Shown: piece after piece, positions 14,906-24,202 of the stretch
How the letters are laid out: every line of letters starts with the position of its first letter
How positions within the stretch are numbered: position 1 is the stretch's first letter
Notes under the pieces: generated by a model
The model's input: the letters and a program-made list of their open reading frames with translations, nothing else
Databases searched by the model: none
Told to the model about the DNA's origin: nothing
Program-made: the position numbers and the translations under genes
From: a virus
Virus record (IMG/VR): IMGVR_UViG_3300011116_000989
Location: 1 to 51,077 of that record
Length of the DNA stretch: 51,077 nucleotides
Direction: 5' to 3' (one strand)

Positions 14906-17047
14906 ATGGTATCTCATTTTGTTAGTTCTTCTTTGGCAAACGTACAAACATACGTAGCACCATCTTTGTTATCACAACGAACTTTTGCTTTACCAGATAA
15001 TGAGCGTGTGCAAGTTTTAAGTGAATTTGTTGGTAACGATTGTTCATTTGCAAACATAAGTTCAAGTTTTGGTTTAAGTTACATTGAAGTAGAATACCTT
15101 AAACGTTTACCATTGACACCAGAAAGTGCGCCATTTGTATGCCCTACGCAACTACCAAATTTAAATTATGAAGAACCAGAATGGTTCACTTTAGGTGATG
15201 GCGAAGTTTACTTTAACGAAAAAACTCTTAAATACTCAATTGTAATTACAACTTCTTATTTTAATTTTGCTAGTAGAAATGATTTAGAAGCACAAATAAT
15301 TGATAAAGGTATTAGAGGCTTATTGTCTTATTATGACAAACAAAACGATGAAGAAATAATAAGTAAATTAAAAAATTATTTTATCTTTGCCAAAATAGAA
15401 GATACTTATGTTCCTTATAGAAGAATGGCAAGAATAAAAGGTCTATTAACAGTAGACAAAAAGTATTTTGATGCAGTACCAGTTTCACAAACTTCTCAAG
15501 AAACAGCACCTCTTGGAAACGACATAAGTAATGCAAATTTTATTTTAAGAATACCATTTTCTGAATTGGATTCTTTGTTCAAAACTCTTTCAAATACATT
15601 AAAAATTTATAATACTGACATTTATTTTTCAAATTCTAAAATTGGTATTACGTTTGCTCCTACAGACGTTCAAGCATTTAATACTGCTCAGCCTATTTTA
15701 GATGAATTGTCATTAGCAGAAAAAGCAAATGATGTTAATACATTTTTAGATAAACTTAAATCTTTATTAGATAAAAATAATGTTCCATTTATTAACGATG
15801 TAAATGATAGATCAAAATCTGTTATTGAATTTGCTATAAATGATGAATGCAATAAAATTTATGACATTTCTGTTAATCAACAAGGAAATTGTAAAAAATT
15901 AAGAATTGGAATTGACAGATTTTTAAGATCAAGCCCAATTAACGATCCTACTATTGTTGCATTAGTAAAAAACATTTATAGAATTTCTAAAATTGAAAAA
16001 TGCAAAGTACCTTGGCCTGAATTTGTTGAGACTTACATTTATCCTAGAGTTATTGTATGGGGTGTTAGTTTAAATGATGTTGTTCAAAATTTTGAAAAAA
16101 ATAGAAACCAGTATGCTAAAGACATTATACAAATTTTCAATTCGATTCAACAAGAAGGTCAGTATTACCCAGCAAAAACATACGAACAAACTGTTGATGA
16201 AGAAATTAAATTAGGTATAGTAAAAGCTAAAACCGCTGCTTTTACTTTATTACCAAACACAATTCTTCAAAGAGATTTGTATGTAGGAGATAATCTTGTA
16301 TCAAGACAAGGATTAGATACATTTTTTAGTAGTTTAATTAATTCAATTGAAAGCACAACACAATCTACTGATGCTTTTAATGAAAACATAACTATAATGC
16401 CTTTTAGTTTTTTTACTGATGGAACCCTTGACTCTCAGTATCTAGCAGTAAAATTAATTAATGATTATTATGTTAATGATACTGCCAATACTACTGTTTA
16501 TCAAAAAACCCAAGTTAAATTATCTACTCCAAGTAACCCAAACAGAAAATACAGAAGTAATGATGAAAGTGAACCTATCTATTTACCTCTTTATAATCCT
16601 ATTTCTCAACAGTTAAAAGGAGTAAGAACTGTTCAAGAACAGGTAAATAAAGTTTATGATCTTCTAAACAGTTTTGGAATCTGTAGAATGATTGATTACT
16701 CTTTAGGATGTACATTGGCAGTTGCTAAAGATTTGATTGATTTAAGTGGCGTAAATGCTACTATTACAATTGGTGTACTTAATACTTTTAATTCACAAGA
16801 AATGATTGATGAAGTAATACCATTTTTACCACAAGAACAGCAAGAATTGGTTTACAAAGAATTGTTAGATAGAACTGCTTGTTTGAATCTTAATCAATTA
16901 CTATTTATCTTAAAGAGGGTGCTACCAGAAGAAACTTATCAAAGTTATGGTTTTGATACTGATGAATTTTTACAAATTCCAATAGAAGACAAAATCATTA
17001 GAATAAATGAAGCAGTAGCCAAACTAATGTCAACGAGAACACAATAA
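14906..17047 (+). CDS. Large unknown virion protein (baseplate region)
   Basis: The 713-residue protein has no signal peptide or membrane helix. The N-terminal 200 residues are mixed with many aromatic strands (EEPEWFTLGDGEVYFNEK), and the middle has long helical blocks. The N-terminus carries NISSSFGLSYIEVEYL, reminiscent of a short helix-turn-helix or LysM-like pattern, but I cannot confirm either. It lies 3 bases after the spike-like gene with a weak AAGG site and shares a TAATG with the next gene. The run of three large unknown proteins before gp25 suggests hub, tail-tip or tape-measure-associated parts. I do not recognise the family. Confidence 0.5.
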   Translation: MVSHFVSSSLANVQTYVAPSLLSQRTFALPDNERVQVLSEFVGNDCSFANISSSFGLSYIEVEYLKRLPLTPESAPFVCPTQLPNLNYEEPEWFTLGDGEVYFNEKTLKYSIVITTSYFNFASRNDLEAQIIDKGIRGLLSYYDKQNDEEIISKLKNYFIFAKIEDTYVPYRRMARIKGLLTVDKKYFDAVPVSQTSQETAPLGNDISNANFILRIPFSELDSLFKTLSNTLKIYNTDIYFSNSKIGITFAPTDVQAFNTAQPILDELSLAEKANDVNTFLDKLKSLLDKNNVPFINDVNDRSKSVIEFAINDECNKIYDISVNQQGNCKKLRIGIDRFLRSSPINDPTIVALVKNIYRISKIEKCKVPWPEFVETYIYPRVIVWGVSLNDVVQNFEKNRNQYAKDIIQIFNSIQQEGQYYPAKTYEQTVDEEIKLGIVKAKTAAFTLLPNTILQRDLYVGDNLVSRQGLDTFFSSLINSIESTTQSTDAFNENITIMPFSFFTDGTLDSQYLAVKLINDYYVNDTANTTVYQKTQVKLSTPSNPNRKYRSNDESEPIYLPLYNPISQQLKGVRTVQEQVNKVYDLLNSFGICRMIDYSLGCTLAVAKDLIDLSGVNATITIGVLNTFNSQEMIDEVIPFLPQEQQELVYKELLDRTACLNLNQLLFILKRVLPEETYQSYGFDTDEFLQIPIEDKIIRINEAVAKLMSTRTQ

Positions 17048-18837
17048 TGTCTGTATGTTTTGAATTAGCCCAAGAATCTGAAAATGCTTTAGCTATTAAA
17101 TTAAGAGAACAAATTTTAAATAAGATTAAAGAATGTAAAACTGAAGAAGAACTACAACAAACTTTATTAAACATTGGAAGAGATAATGATGAAGAATTGG
17201 ATCTTGAAAAAAATCAAAATGGCGATGAAGTTTCGAGACTATTAAATAATTTCTTAGTTTGTTCTCTAGAAACTACACCAGATAACTTAGATTCTTATCA
17301 AGTTCAACTTGGTAGCTTAATTCAAAACGCTGTAGATTTAGCTTGTAATCCACCAGCATTTTCTATACCTTATCCTTATCCAACAATAGATGATACAAAA
17401 GACTTTACAAATAAGCTTTTATTAGCATTACTCAGATTAGCTATCAACATACTTCTATCAATAATTAAAAAACTTTTAGCTTTAATTGTAGAAATTTGTA
17501 CAAGTGGATTATCCAGATTCAATAGTTATAGTAATTTAAATTTTGCTGATGCCATTACAGATGCAATAGGTGATGAAATAGGTCAAAGTTTTATTGCAGA
17601 CGTATTCAGAGCGTTTGGAATAGATGAAAATGGACACTCTATCGAAATAATACAAGTTGGTGAAGAATGCGAAGATGATGCAGAACCAACAGCAGTATTA
17701 AAAGACATAAATAAATTTTTAGATGATTTATCAATGATGGCTACACCAGTAGAAGTTTGTAGTTTATTAAATAACAAAGCAAATGAAACAACATTTCTAG
17801 TAGTTGAAGAATTGCTAGAATTTGAATACCCAGAAATGAGAAGGAGGCTTAATAACAGAGCTAAAATTTCTGGTCTTTTTAAAACTCTTGGAACTAGAAT
17901 AGATCCAAGTTTTTGTTCTATTATTGAACAAAACTCTGAGCAAATAGTAGCAGCACCAGAATTATGTTTTTCTGAAGATGTTAATTCTGTTAGAGAATCA
18001 TTATTAAGAGAAAAAAACTTAACCAATGAAGAAATTAAAAATGTTTTAGATCAAGAAAGACAAAGAACCAGAAGAAATTTAGAAAAACTTTCTGAGTTAG
18101 CTACTGCTATCAATACAAACCCAAATAAAATACTTGGAGAAACACCAGAAATCTTCTGTAAAGGAAACGAGCCTGGACTTGTATCAATTGATGATATGCC
18201 TTCTTTAAAAGAGGCATTACAACAAACAATTGATAGTACTTTCAATACTTTTGCTTATGTTTATAATTTAAATTCATCAAATTTTGTAAATAACATTTTA
18301 GAAGTTAAAGTGACAGAAAATACTACAGAGCCAATACTTAGAAAGTTTATTGACACAACGATAGTAGATAATAATGGCGATGTTCAAATACTTGAAAATA
18401 ATTTAAATCCAAAATTTATGCAAAGGGTTGCTGCAAATCATTTTACTTTGTGTGACCCATTTGGTAGGACCGATCAAGATAGTTTAATTGATTATTATGA
18501 AGAAATAGAGGTAAATAATAATTCAATTGTTAATGAAAACATAATTGATACACAAACTTTAATAAATACAACTAATTTTTCTGCTTTTGATGGTGGAGAA
18601 GATGGTGTAGTTTACATTAAAAATTTTAATTATCAAGCAAAAGTAACACCAGACGTTCAAGACGTTGTTAACATGGTAGAAAACTACATTTCTCTAGATT
18701 ATGAAAAATTATCAATCAGTATTTCTATTCCGAATAAGTATTTAAGCACAACAAATAATAGTAATGTTGGCAACTTTGATGCGTTACCAAGCACACAAAC
18801 TATTACACTTTACACAATTACTGGATCTACAACATGA
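17047..18837 (+). CDS. Large unknown virion protein with a hydrophobic helical segment
   Basis: The 596-residue protein is mostly acidic and helical. At residues ~125-157 it holds a strongly hydrophobic block (LLLALLRLAINILLSIIKKL and following LLALIVEI), long enough for one or two membrane passes or for an amphipathic pore helix. LVVEELLEFEYPEMRRRLNN and ALLFN-like helical blocks follow; the C-terminal third is beta-rich. It starts on the TAATG of the previous gene and ends in an ATGA overlap. Phage structural proteins with buried hydrophobic helices can enter the membrane during DNA ejection, but that role is only suggested here. The family is otherwise unrecognised. Confidence 0.5.
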   Translation: MSVCFELAQESENALAIKLREQILNKIKECKTEEELQQTLLNIGRDNDEELDLEKNQNGDEVSRLLNNFLVCSLETTPDNLDSYQVQLGSLIQNAVDLACNPPAFSIPYPYPTIDDTKDFTNKLLLALLRLAINILLSIIKKLLALIVEICTSGLSRFNSYSNLNFADAITDAIGDEIGQSFIADVFRAFGIDENGHSIEIIQVGEECEDDAEPTAVLKDINKFLDDLSMMATPVEVCSLLNNKANETTFLVVEELLEFEYPEMRRRLNNRAKISGLFKTLGTRIDPSFCSIIEQNSEQIVAAPELCFSEDVNSVRESLLREKNLTNEEIKNVLDQERQRTRRNLEKLSELATAINTNPNKILGETPEIFCKGNEPGLVSIDDMPSLKEALQQTIDSTFNTFAYVYNLNSSNFVNNILEVKVTENTTEPILRKFIDTTIVDNNGDVQILENNLNPKFMQRVAANHFTLCDPFGRTDQDSLIDYYEEIEVNNNSIVNENIIDTQTLINTTNFSAFDGGEDGVVYIKNFNYQAKVTPDVQDVVNMVENYISLDYEKLSISISIPNKYLSTTNNSNVGNFDALPSTQTITLYTITGSTT

Positions 18838-20579
18838 ATCAAGTTTTAGAAGAAGTTAATTTATCAAATAAAACAGTAGTATTGGATAAATTAACTTACT
18901 ACAATAGTAAAGAGACAATTAATTCTGTTGAAATAAGTCAAGTAACATCGGAAGTAAATCAATTTTTGTCTTTTATAAATTTAATTCCACCAAACTTATT
19001 AGAGAGATTCGATACACAACAAAAAAGAATTGAATTTTTAAGAAAACTTTATTTAGATAGTTATTCCAACTTAATACAAAAATTTATTAAATCTCAAAAC
19101 AATAGTGTATTTTTAAAATCAAAATCTGATTTGAATGCTGATTTTGATGGTGTAACAATACTTGAAAATTTAAATTTTTTTGAAATTATAGATGTTCAGC
19201 AAGTAAAAGATGAAATTTTAAATTCATTGAATAGTAATCCATGTTTGGTAATGAATACGGCTACCCCAACATCTGTTACACCTTTACAAAAAGAAATTAT
19301 TAAATCAAATTTACAAATTGCTTGCAGAACCCACATAGTTGATTTTAAATTAAGAAAAATTAATTTAACTTCTGTATTTGATAATACAGAATTTTATAAA
19401 TTTGATAATACTTTATCAAATTATTTGTTTGACATTTTTGTTGAGAGAATCAAAAATTTATCCAGTTCATACTATCAAAGTTTAATTGAGATTCTTATAG
19501 AAGAAATTGAAACACTATCAGAAAATGGTGAAGAACTAATAGATTCAATTAATAACAAAAAAATTGTATTTCAACTACCAATCACAAATACAAACAAAGA
19601 ACAAAATTTTCTTATTTATTTGAAGTATGTTTTTGATAAAGAGTTCATTGTAATAAGTGATAATTTTAATTCATTTTTTAAAATAAAACTTAGCAAAGGT
19701 GACAAAAAAATAAGTTTGTCAAACACAATAACAACAAAACAATTTTTTGTTGATAGTTTGCCAATTATTTCTGAAGCTGAATTGTCACAAGTTGATAAAT
19801 CAAATTTTATGTTTTATGTAGACATAGATAATCAAGAAACTCAAAGTATTGTAACAATTAAGTTGGCAATAAAAGCAGGACTTACAAGTTTTGATCCACA
19901 AGTTATAACATTAATTAATAGTAGCCCTTTTACTATTAATAATCCAACCGCAACAATTGTGGATGTAACACAAGAACAAATTTTATTAGCAAAAGAACAA
20001 ATACAAAATAACAATAAATTTGTAACATTAATTAATTTTGTTTTTCCATTACAAAAAATACTTAATTTTTCTGCAATAACTACAATTTTAATGTGTTCAA
20101 ATTATTATCAAAATAGTAATTCCTCGTTTGATCCCTCCATCAAAACAATAGCTAACATTCATACAGCAGCAGCAGATGGTACACAACAAAATCTTTGTGA
20201 AGAAATAGAAGACCCTTATTCTTCTTTTGGTTTTGACATAGAAATAGCTAAAATAATAGCACAAACTCCAATTGAAATAATTAAAAGTATTGAAGAAACT
20301 TATGATCCTAACATTGTAATTGCTAATAAAATTAAAAAAGCAGCAGAACTTGTAGGTGCGCCAGACATTTCTATTATTCCTTATTCTGCTTTGCTCATGG
20401 CTCCACCTCCGTTTGGTCCTGCTATTCCTGTCGTTCCCCCTCTTGGTTTTGTTTATTGGGGTATTAGTGCTTTAGAGGCAATTAATAATACTGCCAAAGG
20501 TAATAATAGTTATGGATTTGATTTTGATAGAACAGAATCTGGCTCTCAAAAGAAAAATCCTTTTAATTCTTCTTGTTAA
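18834..20579 (+). CDS. Large unknown virion protein with Pro-rich hydrophobic C-terminus
   Basis: The 581-residue protein is rich in Asn, Lys and Ile and overlaps the previous gene by ATGA. Near residues 508-550 it has an unusual hydrophobic, proline-rich stretch (SALLMAPPPFGPAIPVVPP followed by LGFVYWGISAL) before a polar tail. I recall this pattern from unknown marine phage structural proteins. It may be a membrane-inserting or tail-tip plug segment; the preceding protein also has a hydrophobic block. The rest is a mix of helices and strands with no motif I can name. Confidence 0.5.
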   Translation: MNQVLEEVNLSNKTVVLDKLTYYNSKETINSVEISQVTSEVNQFLSFINLIPPNLLERFDTQQKRIEFLRKLYLDSYSNLIQKFIKSQNNSVFLKSKSDLNADFDGVTILENLNFFEIIDVQQVKDEILNSLNSNPCLVMNTATPTSVTPLQKEIIKSNLQIACRTHIVDFKLRKINLTSVFDNTEFYKFDNTLSNYLFDIFVERIKNLSSSYYQSLIEILIEEIETLSENGEELIDSINNKKIVFQLPITNTNKEQNFLIYLKYVFDKEFIVISDNFNSFFKIKLSKGDKKISLSNTITTKQFFVDSLPIISEAELSQVDKSNFMFYVDIDNQETQSIVTIKLAIKAGLTSFDPQVITLINSSPFTINNPTATIVDVTQEQILLAKEQIQNNNKFVTLINFVFPLQKILNFSAITTILMCSNYYQNSNSSFDPSIKTIANIHTAAADGTQQNLCEEIEDPYSSFGFDIEIAKIIAQTPIEIIKSIEETYDPNIVIANKIKKAAELVGAPDISIIPYSALLMAPPPFGPAIPVVPPLGFVYWGISALEAINNTAKGNNSYGFDFDRTESGSQKKNPFNSSC

Positions 20580-20580
20580 A

Positions 20581-20587
20581 CTAATTA
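20581..20587 (+). promoter_or_regulatory. CTAWTTA element (candidate late promoter), copy 2
   Basis: CTAATTA sits in the 13-base gap between the 18834-20579 gene and gp25, 5 bases before the ATG at 20593. No Shine-Dalgarno sequence is seen in the gap. The spacing to the start codon matches copies 1, 3 and 5. Confidence 0.3.
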
Positions 20588-20592
20588 AAGTT

Positions 20593-20952
20593 ATGGCAAG
20601 TTATTCTGGTAAATTACCGCTTACAAGAGACTCAAATGACGGGTTTCAAATGTTAAAAACAATTAATGAAGTTGCTAAACAAAACTTCAGAATGTTGTTG
20701 TTGACAGAACCTGGAGAAAGGGTATGGGATCAAAATTATGGAGTTGGTTTAAAAAGATTTTTATTTGAACAAAGATCATCTATAGAAAGTCAATTAGTAA
20801 ACAGAATAAATCAACAAATAAGCTCTTATTTACCATACATAATAATAACAGCATTTGATTTCATAATGGATGATAATGAAAATCTTTTACATTTAAGAAT
20901 TAATTTTTATGTTGATGGGTTTAATAATTCTATTCAGCTTATTGAAATTTAG
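20593..20952 (+). CDS. T4 gp25-like baseplate wedge protein (GPW/gp25 family)
   Basis: The 119-residue protein is the size of gp25/P2 gpW. It carries their signatures: LPLTRDSNDGFQMLKTINEV, a helix leading to NFRMLLLTEPGERVWDQNYG, where LLTxPGER is the family hallmark, then GVGLKRFLFE and a last beta-rich part. The ATG at 20593 was chosen because it lies after the upstream stop, and residues before it would be a shadow of the previous gene. gp25 is the sheath-like wedge piece that starts sheath assembly. The gp6-like gene follows 20 bases later, the standard order of contractile-tail loci. Confidence 0.85.
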   Translation: MASYSGKLPLTRDSNDGFQMLKTINEVAKQNFRMLLLTEPGERVWDQNYGVGLKRFLFEQRSSIESQLVNRINQQISSYLPYIIITAFDFIMDDNENLLHLRINFYVDGFNNSIQLIEI

Positions 20953-20960
20953 CATAACAG

Positions 20961-20967
20961 CTATTTA
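20961..20967 (+). promoter_or_regulatory. CTAWTTA element (candidate late promoter), copy 3
   Basis: CTATTTA lies within CTATTTAATAGTATG in the gap before the gp6-like gene, 5 bases from the ATG at 20973. The 15-base string differs by one base from copy 5 before 46224. No Shine-Dalgarno sequence is present between the element and the start codon. Confidence 0.35.
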
Positions 20968-20972
20968 ATAGT

Positions 20973-22766
20973 ATGAAGAAACAAATTCCAATTCGTTATA
21001 CTGCAAGAGACTTTGAATCAATCAAAAGAGAGTTGGTTGATTATTCAAAAAGATACTACCCAGAAACTTTTTCAGATTTTAACAAATCATCTTTTGGCTC
21101 ATTAATACTTGATACCGTAAGCTATGCTGGTGATGTGTTATCGTTTTATTTAGATTATCAATTTAATGAAAGTATGTTAAATACTGCGGTTGAATTTGAT
21201 AACATAATTAAGATCTCTAAACAGTTAGGCTATAAATACAACCCAAGAAGTACAGCTTATGGGTTTATTACATTATTTTTATCAGTACCAGCGGAATCAG
21301 ATGGAATTTCACCAAATACTGATTATTTACCAATTTTAAAACAAGGAAGCACTTTTACTTCAACAGGTGGTCAATTTTTTACTTTAGTTCAAGATGTAGA
21401 TTTTTCAAATCCTTTAAACGAAGTTGTTGTTGCTAATGTAGACCCAACCACAGGTACACCAATTAGTTTTGCTGTTAAAACATTTGGTATTGTTCAATCT
21501 GGTTTCTTCACGCAAAAAGTAGTTCAAATAAATGATTACAAAAGATTTTTAAAACTAGATTTAGAAGATTCACAAGTGTTAGAAATAGTATCAGTAATAG
21601 ATGCTGATGGTAACGAGTATTACGAGGTTGATAATTTATCGCAAGACGTAATCTTCAGAGCAGTAAATAATAATAATGCTCAAGCAGATGGTGTAACATC
21701 AATTTTAAAACCATTTCCAGTACCAAGAAGATTTGTTATTGAAAAAAATTCACAAACTACATTTTTACAATTTGGGTACGGATCGGAAGATGAATTAAGT
21801 ACATCATCAGTAGTAGATCCAGCACAGAGCATACTTCAACTACATGCAAGAAGTTACTTTACTGATCAAGCATTTGATCCAACAAATTTAATTAAGACTG
21901 ATAAATTTGGTGTTGCTCCATCTAATACTAACCTTACCATTACATACAGAAAAGCCAATCCAAATTTCTCTAATGTTGCAGCAGGTACAATAACAAGCGT
22001 TAGAAATACAACTTTTACTTTTCCAAACATAGCAAATACAACTGCTGCTTTAAGAAGTACCGTAAGAAATAGTATTGAAGTAACTAATGAAGAACCATTA
22101 GTTGGAGAAGTTAGAATTGATCAAGCAGAAGAGTTGCGTATGAATACTATAAATTACTATGCAGCACAAAATAGAGCAGTATCATTGTTAGATTATCAAA
22201 GCATTATTTATGCTATGCCATCACAATTTGGTAAAATAAAAAGATGTACAATTATGCAAGATAATTCATCTTTTAAAAGAAATTTAAACGTTTATGTTGT
22301 ATCAGAAAATAATAATGGTTTATTGGTTACTGCAAATAGTATAGTTAAATCTAATCTAAAAACTTGGCTTTCTCAATACAAAATGATTAATGATACAATT
22401 GACATTTTAGATGCAAAAATAATAAACTATGGAATAGATTTTAGCATTGTAGTAGACCCATTTTATGATAGAACAACAGTTTTAAATACAGCATTAACAA
22501 CTTTACAAGTAGCAATGACGCAAAACAAACTTGACATTGGTGAATCTATTTCTATTGCAAACATCTATAATACATTAAATAAAATAGACGGTGTTATTGA
22601 TACAAGAGATGTTACATTAACACAAAAATTTGGTAGTGTTTATTCTGATTTGGTTATAGATCTTAATGCAATGACAACTTTTGATGGTAACTATGTAAAT
22701 GCACCAAAGAATGTAATTTACGAAATTAAATTTCCTTCTATAGACATTAAAGGAACTGTTTCATAA
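20973..22766 (+). CDS. T4 gp6-like baseplate wedge protein (gpJ-like)
   Basis: The 597-residue protein begins IPIRYTARDFESIKRELVDY and continues SSFGSLILDTVSYAGDVLSF, then YLDYQFNESMLNTAVE. This matches the N-terminus of gp6 in T4-like marine phages very well. The middle has RVVS-like strands and LLDYQSIIYAMPSQFGKIKR, the conserved baseplate_J core. Length is close to T4 gp6 (660). gp6 forms the ring that holds baseplate wedges together and links them to gp25, encoded just upstream. It ends with a TAATG into the next gene. Confidence 0.85.
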   Translation: MKKQIPIRYTARDFESIKRELVDYSKRYYPETFSDFNKSSFGSLILDTVSYAGDVLSFYLDYQFNESMLNTAVEFDNIIKISKQLGYKYNPRSTAYGFITLFLSVPAESDGISPNTDYLPILKQGSTFTSTGGQFFTLVQDVDFSNPLNEVVVANVDPTTGTPISFAVKTFGIVQSGFFTQKVVQINDYKRFLKLDLEDSQVLEIVSVIDADGNEYYEVDNLSQDVIFRAVNNNNAQADGVTSILKPFPVPRRFVIEKNSQTTFLQFGYGSEDELSTSSVVDPAQSILQLHARSYFTDQAFDPTNLIKTDKFGVAPSNTNLTITYRKANPNFSNVAAGTITSVRNTTFTFPNIANTTAALRSTVRNSIEVTNEEPLVGEVRIDQAEELRMNTINYYAAQNRAVSLLDYQSIIYAMPSQFGKIKRCTIMQDNSSFKRNLNVYVVSENNNGLLVTANSIVKSNLKTWLSQYKMINDTIDILDAKIINYGIDFSIVVDPFYDRTTVLNTALTTLQVAMTQNKLDIGESISIANIYNTLNKIDGVIDTRDVTLTQKFGSVYSDLVIDLNAMTTFDGNYVNAPKNVIYEIKFPSIDIKGTVS

Positions 22767-24202
22767 TGGCAATAAAAAGATACTTTGCAAATGCTGATAC
22801 AACTATTACAAATGCTTTTAAAGCAAATTTAACCACTAGAGGTGTTAGTGGAAACATGGGCCAATCAGACATACTAGAAATTTTTAGTATCTATGGTCAA
22901 GCTAATCCTTCATCTTCAGAATTATCAAGAGTTTTGGTTCAATTTCCAATAAACGATTTAATAACAGATAGAAGTAGTGGTTTACTACCAGCATCTGGTT
23001 CAGTATCGTGGTTTTTAAAATTGTATAATGCAAAGCACTCAAGTACAATACCAAAAGATTTTACTTTAACAATTTCAGCAGTTTCTCGTTCTTGGGATGA
23101 AGGATATGGTCTTGATATGGAGGAGTATAGCGATTTTGGCTACGCAAATTGGAATTCTGCTGCTTCATCCTCTGATGCTGGTATAACTAACTGGACTTCT
23201 GCTGGTGGTGATTACCATACAACACCAACATCGTCACAATTCTTTAAAGGTACTGAAGATCTTGTTGTTGATGTTTCCAGCATCGTAGAACAATGGATTG
23301 GAGGTACAAAAACAAATTATGGTTTTGGTATTAAACTAACTTCTAGCCAAGAACAAGCTGCTCAATCGTATTATACTAAAAAGTTTTTTGCTAGAGGTAC
23401 AGAATTTTTCTTTAAACGTCCAACATTAGAAGCTAGATGGAATTCAGTACGTCGTGACAATAGAGGTTACTTTTTTGCAAGTAGCTCATTAGCCTCCGCA
23501 ACAGATAATTTAAATACAATTTATTTGTATAATGTTGTGAGAGGTAGATTAGCCAACATACCAGCTATTGGAACTGGAAACATATATGTTAGAATTTATG
23601 ATGATCCATCTGGTAGCAATACAATAACTGCAACACCAAACAATCCTGTTACTGGTGGTTGGGTTTCTACTGGTATTTATTCTGCATCATTTGCTTTAAA
23701 TACAACTGCATCAGAAGTATTTGATCGTTGGTTTAACTCAACACTTACAACTTGTTTTCATACTGGTTCAATAGATGTTTATGATCTAACATCACAAGAC
23801 TACAATCCAACTAATCGTTATGTTGTTTCTTGCACAAATCTTAAACCAATTTATTACTCTGAGGAACAAGCAAGATTTAGATTCTTTGTTCGCAAGAAAG
23901 ATTGGCAACCCACTATTTATACTGTAGCGACTAATTTTATTCCATCGGAGATTATAGAAAGCGCATCGTATAAAGTAGTAAGAATAGCAGACAACCTTGA
24001 AGTAATACCATACGGAACAGGTTCTTTGATGCATACAGGTCTTTCATATGATGTTTCTGGAAGTTATTTTGATTTAGATATGAATACATTAGAAACAGAT
24101 TATTCATACCAAATTAAATTAACATTTTATGATGGTGTAACAAATAGTTGGAAAGAACAGCCAGATACATTTAAATTTAGAGTAGAAAAGAATGAGCCTT
24201 AA
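22766..24202 (+). CDS. DNRLRE-domain-like virion protein
   Basis: The 478-residue protein starts with FANADTTITNAF and LSRVLVQFPINDL. It has SWFLKLYNAK and AVSRSWDEGYGLDMEEYSD, the order of strands and the W-D/E-G motif of DNRLRE-type beta-sandwich domains (residues ~1-230) known in surface carbohydrate-binding proteins. The rest is beta-rich and ends FKFRVEKNEP. It lies between the gp6-like and giant LamG genes; a similar protein in this place is familiar to me from marine phage contigs. It probably decorates the baseplate or helps in glycan binding. The start shares the gp6 stop and the end overlaps the next gene by 11 bases. Confidence 0.5.
   Translation: MAIKRYFANADTTITNAFKANLTTRGVSGNMGQSDILEIFSIYGQANPSSSELSRVLVQFPINDLITDRSSGLLPASGSVSWFLKLYNAKHSSTIPKDFTLTISAVSRSWDEGYGLDMEEYSDFGYANWNSAASSSDAGITNWTSAGGDYHTTPTSSQFFKGTEDLVVDVSSIVEQWIGGTKTNYGFGIKLTSSQEQAAQSYYTKKFFARGTEFFFKRPTLEARWNSVRRDNRGYFFASSSLASATDNLNTIYLYNVVRGRLANIPAIGTGNIYVRIYDDPSGSNTITATPNNPVTGGWVSTGIYSASFALNTTASEVFDRWFNSTLTTCFHTGSIDVYDLTSQDYNPTNRYVVSCTNLKPIYYSEEQARFRFFVRKKDWQPTIYTVATNFIPSEIIESASYKVVRIADNLEVIPYGTGSLMHTGLSYDVSGSYFDLDMNTLETDYSYQIKLTFYDGVTNSWKEQPDTFKFRVEKNEP

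Noticed and set aside
20512-20592. Longer start for the gp25-like gene inside the preceding gene
   Set aside because: The extra 27 residues are unlike gp25, and the ATG at 20593 gives the usual family length.
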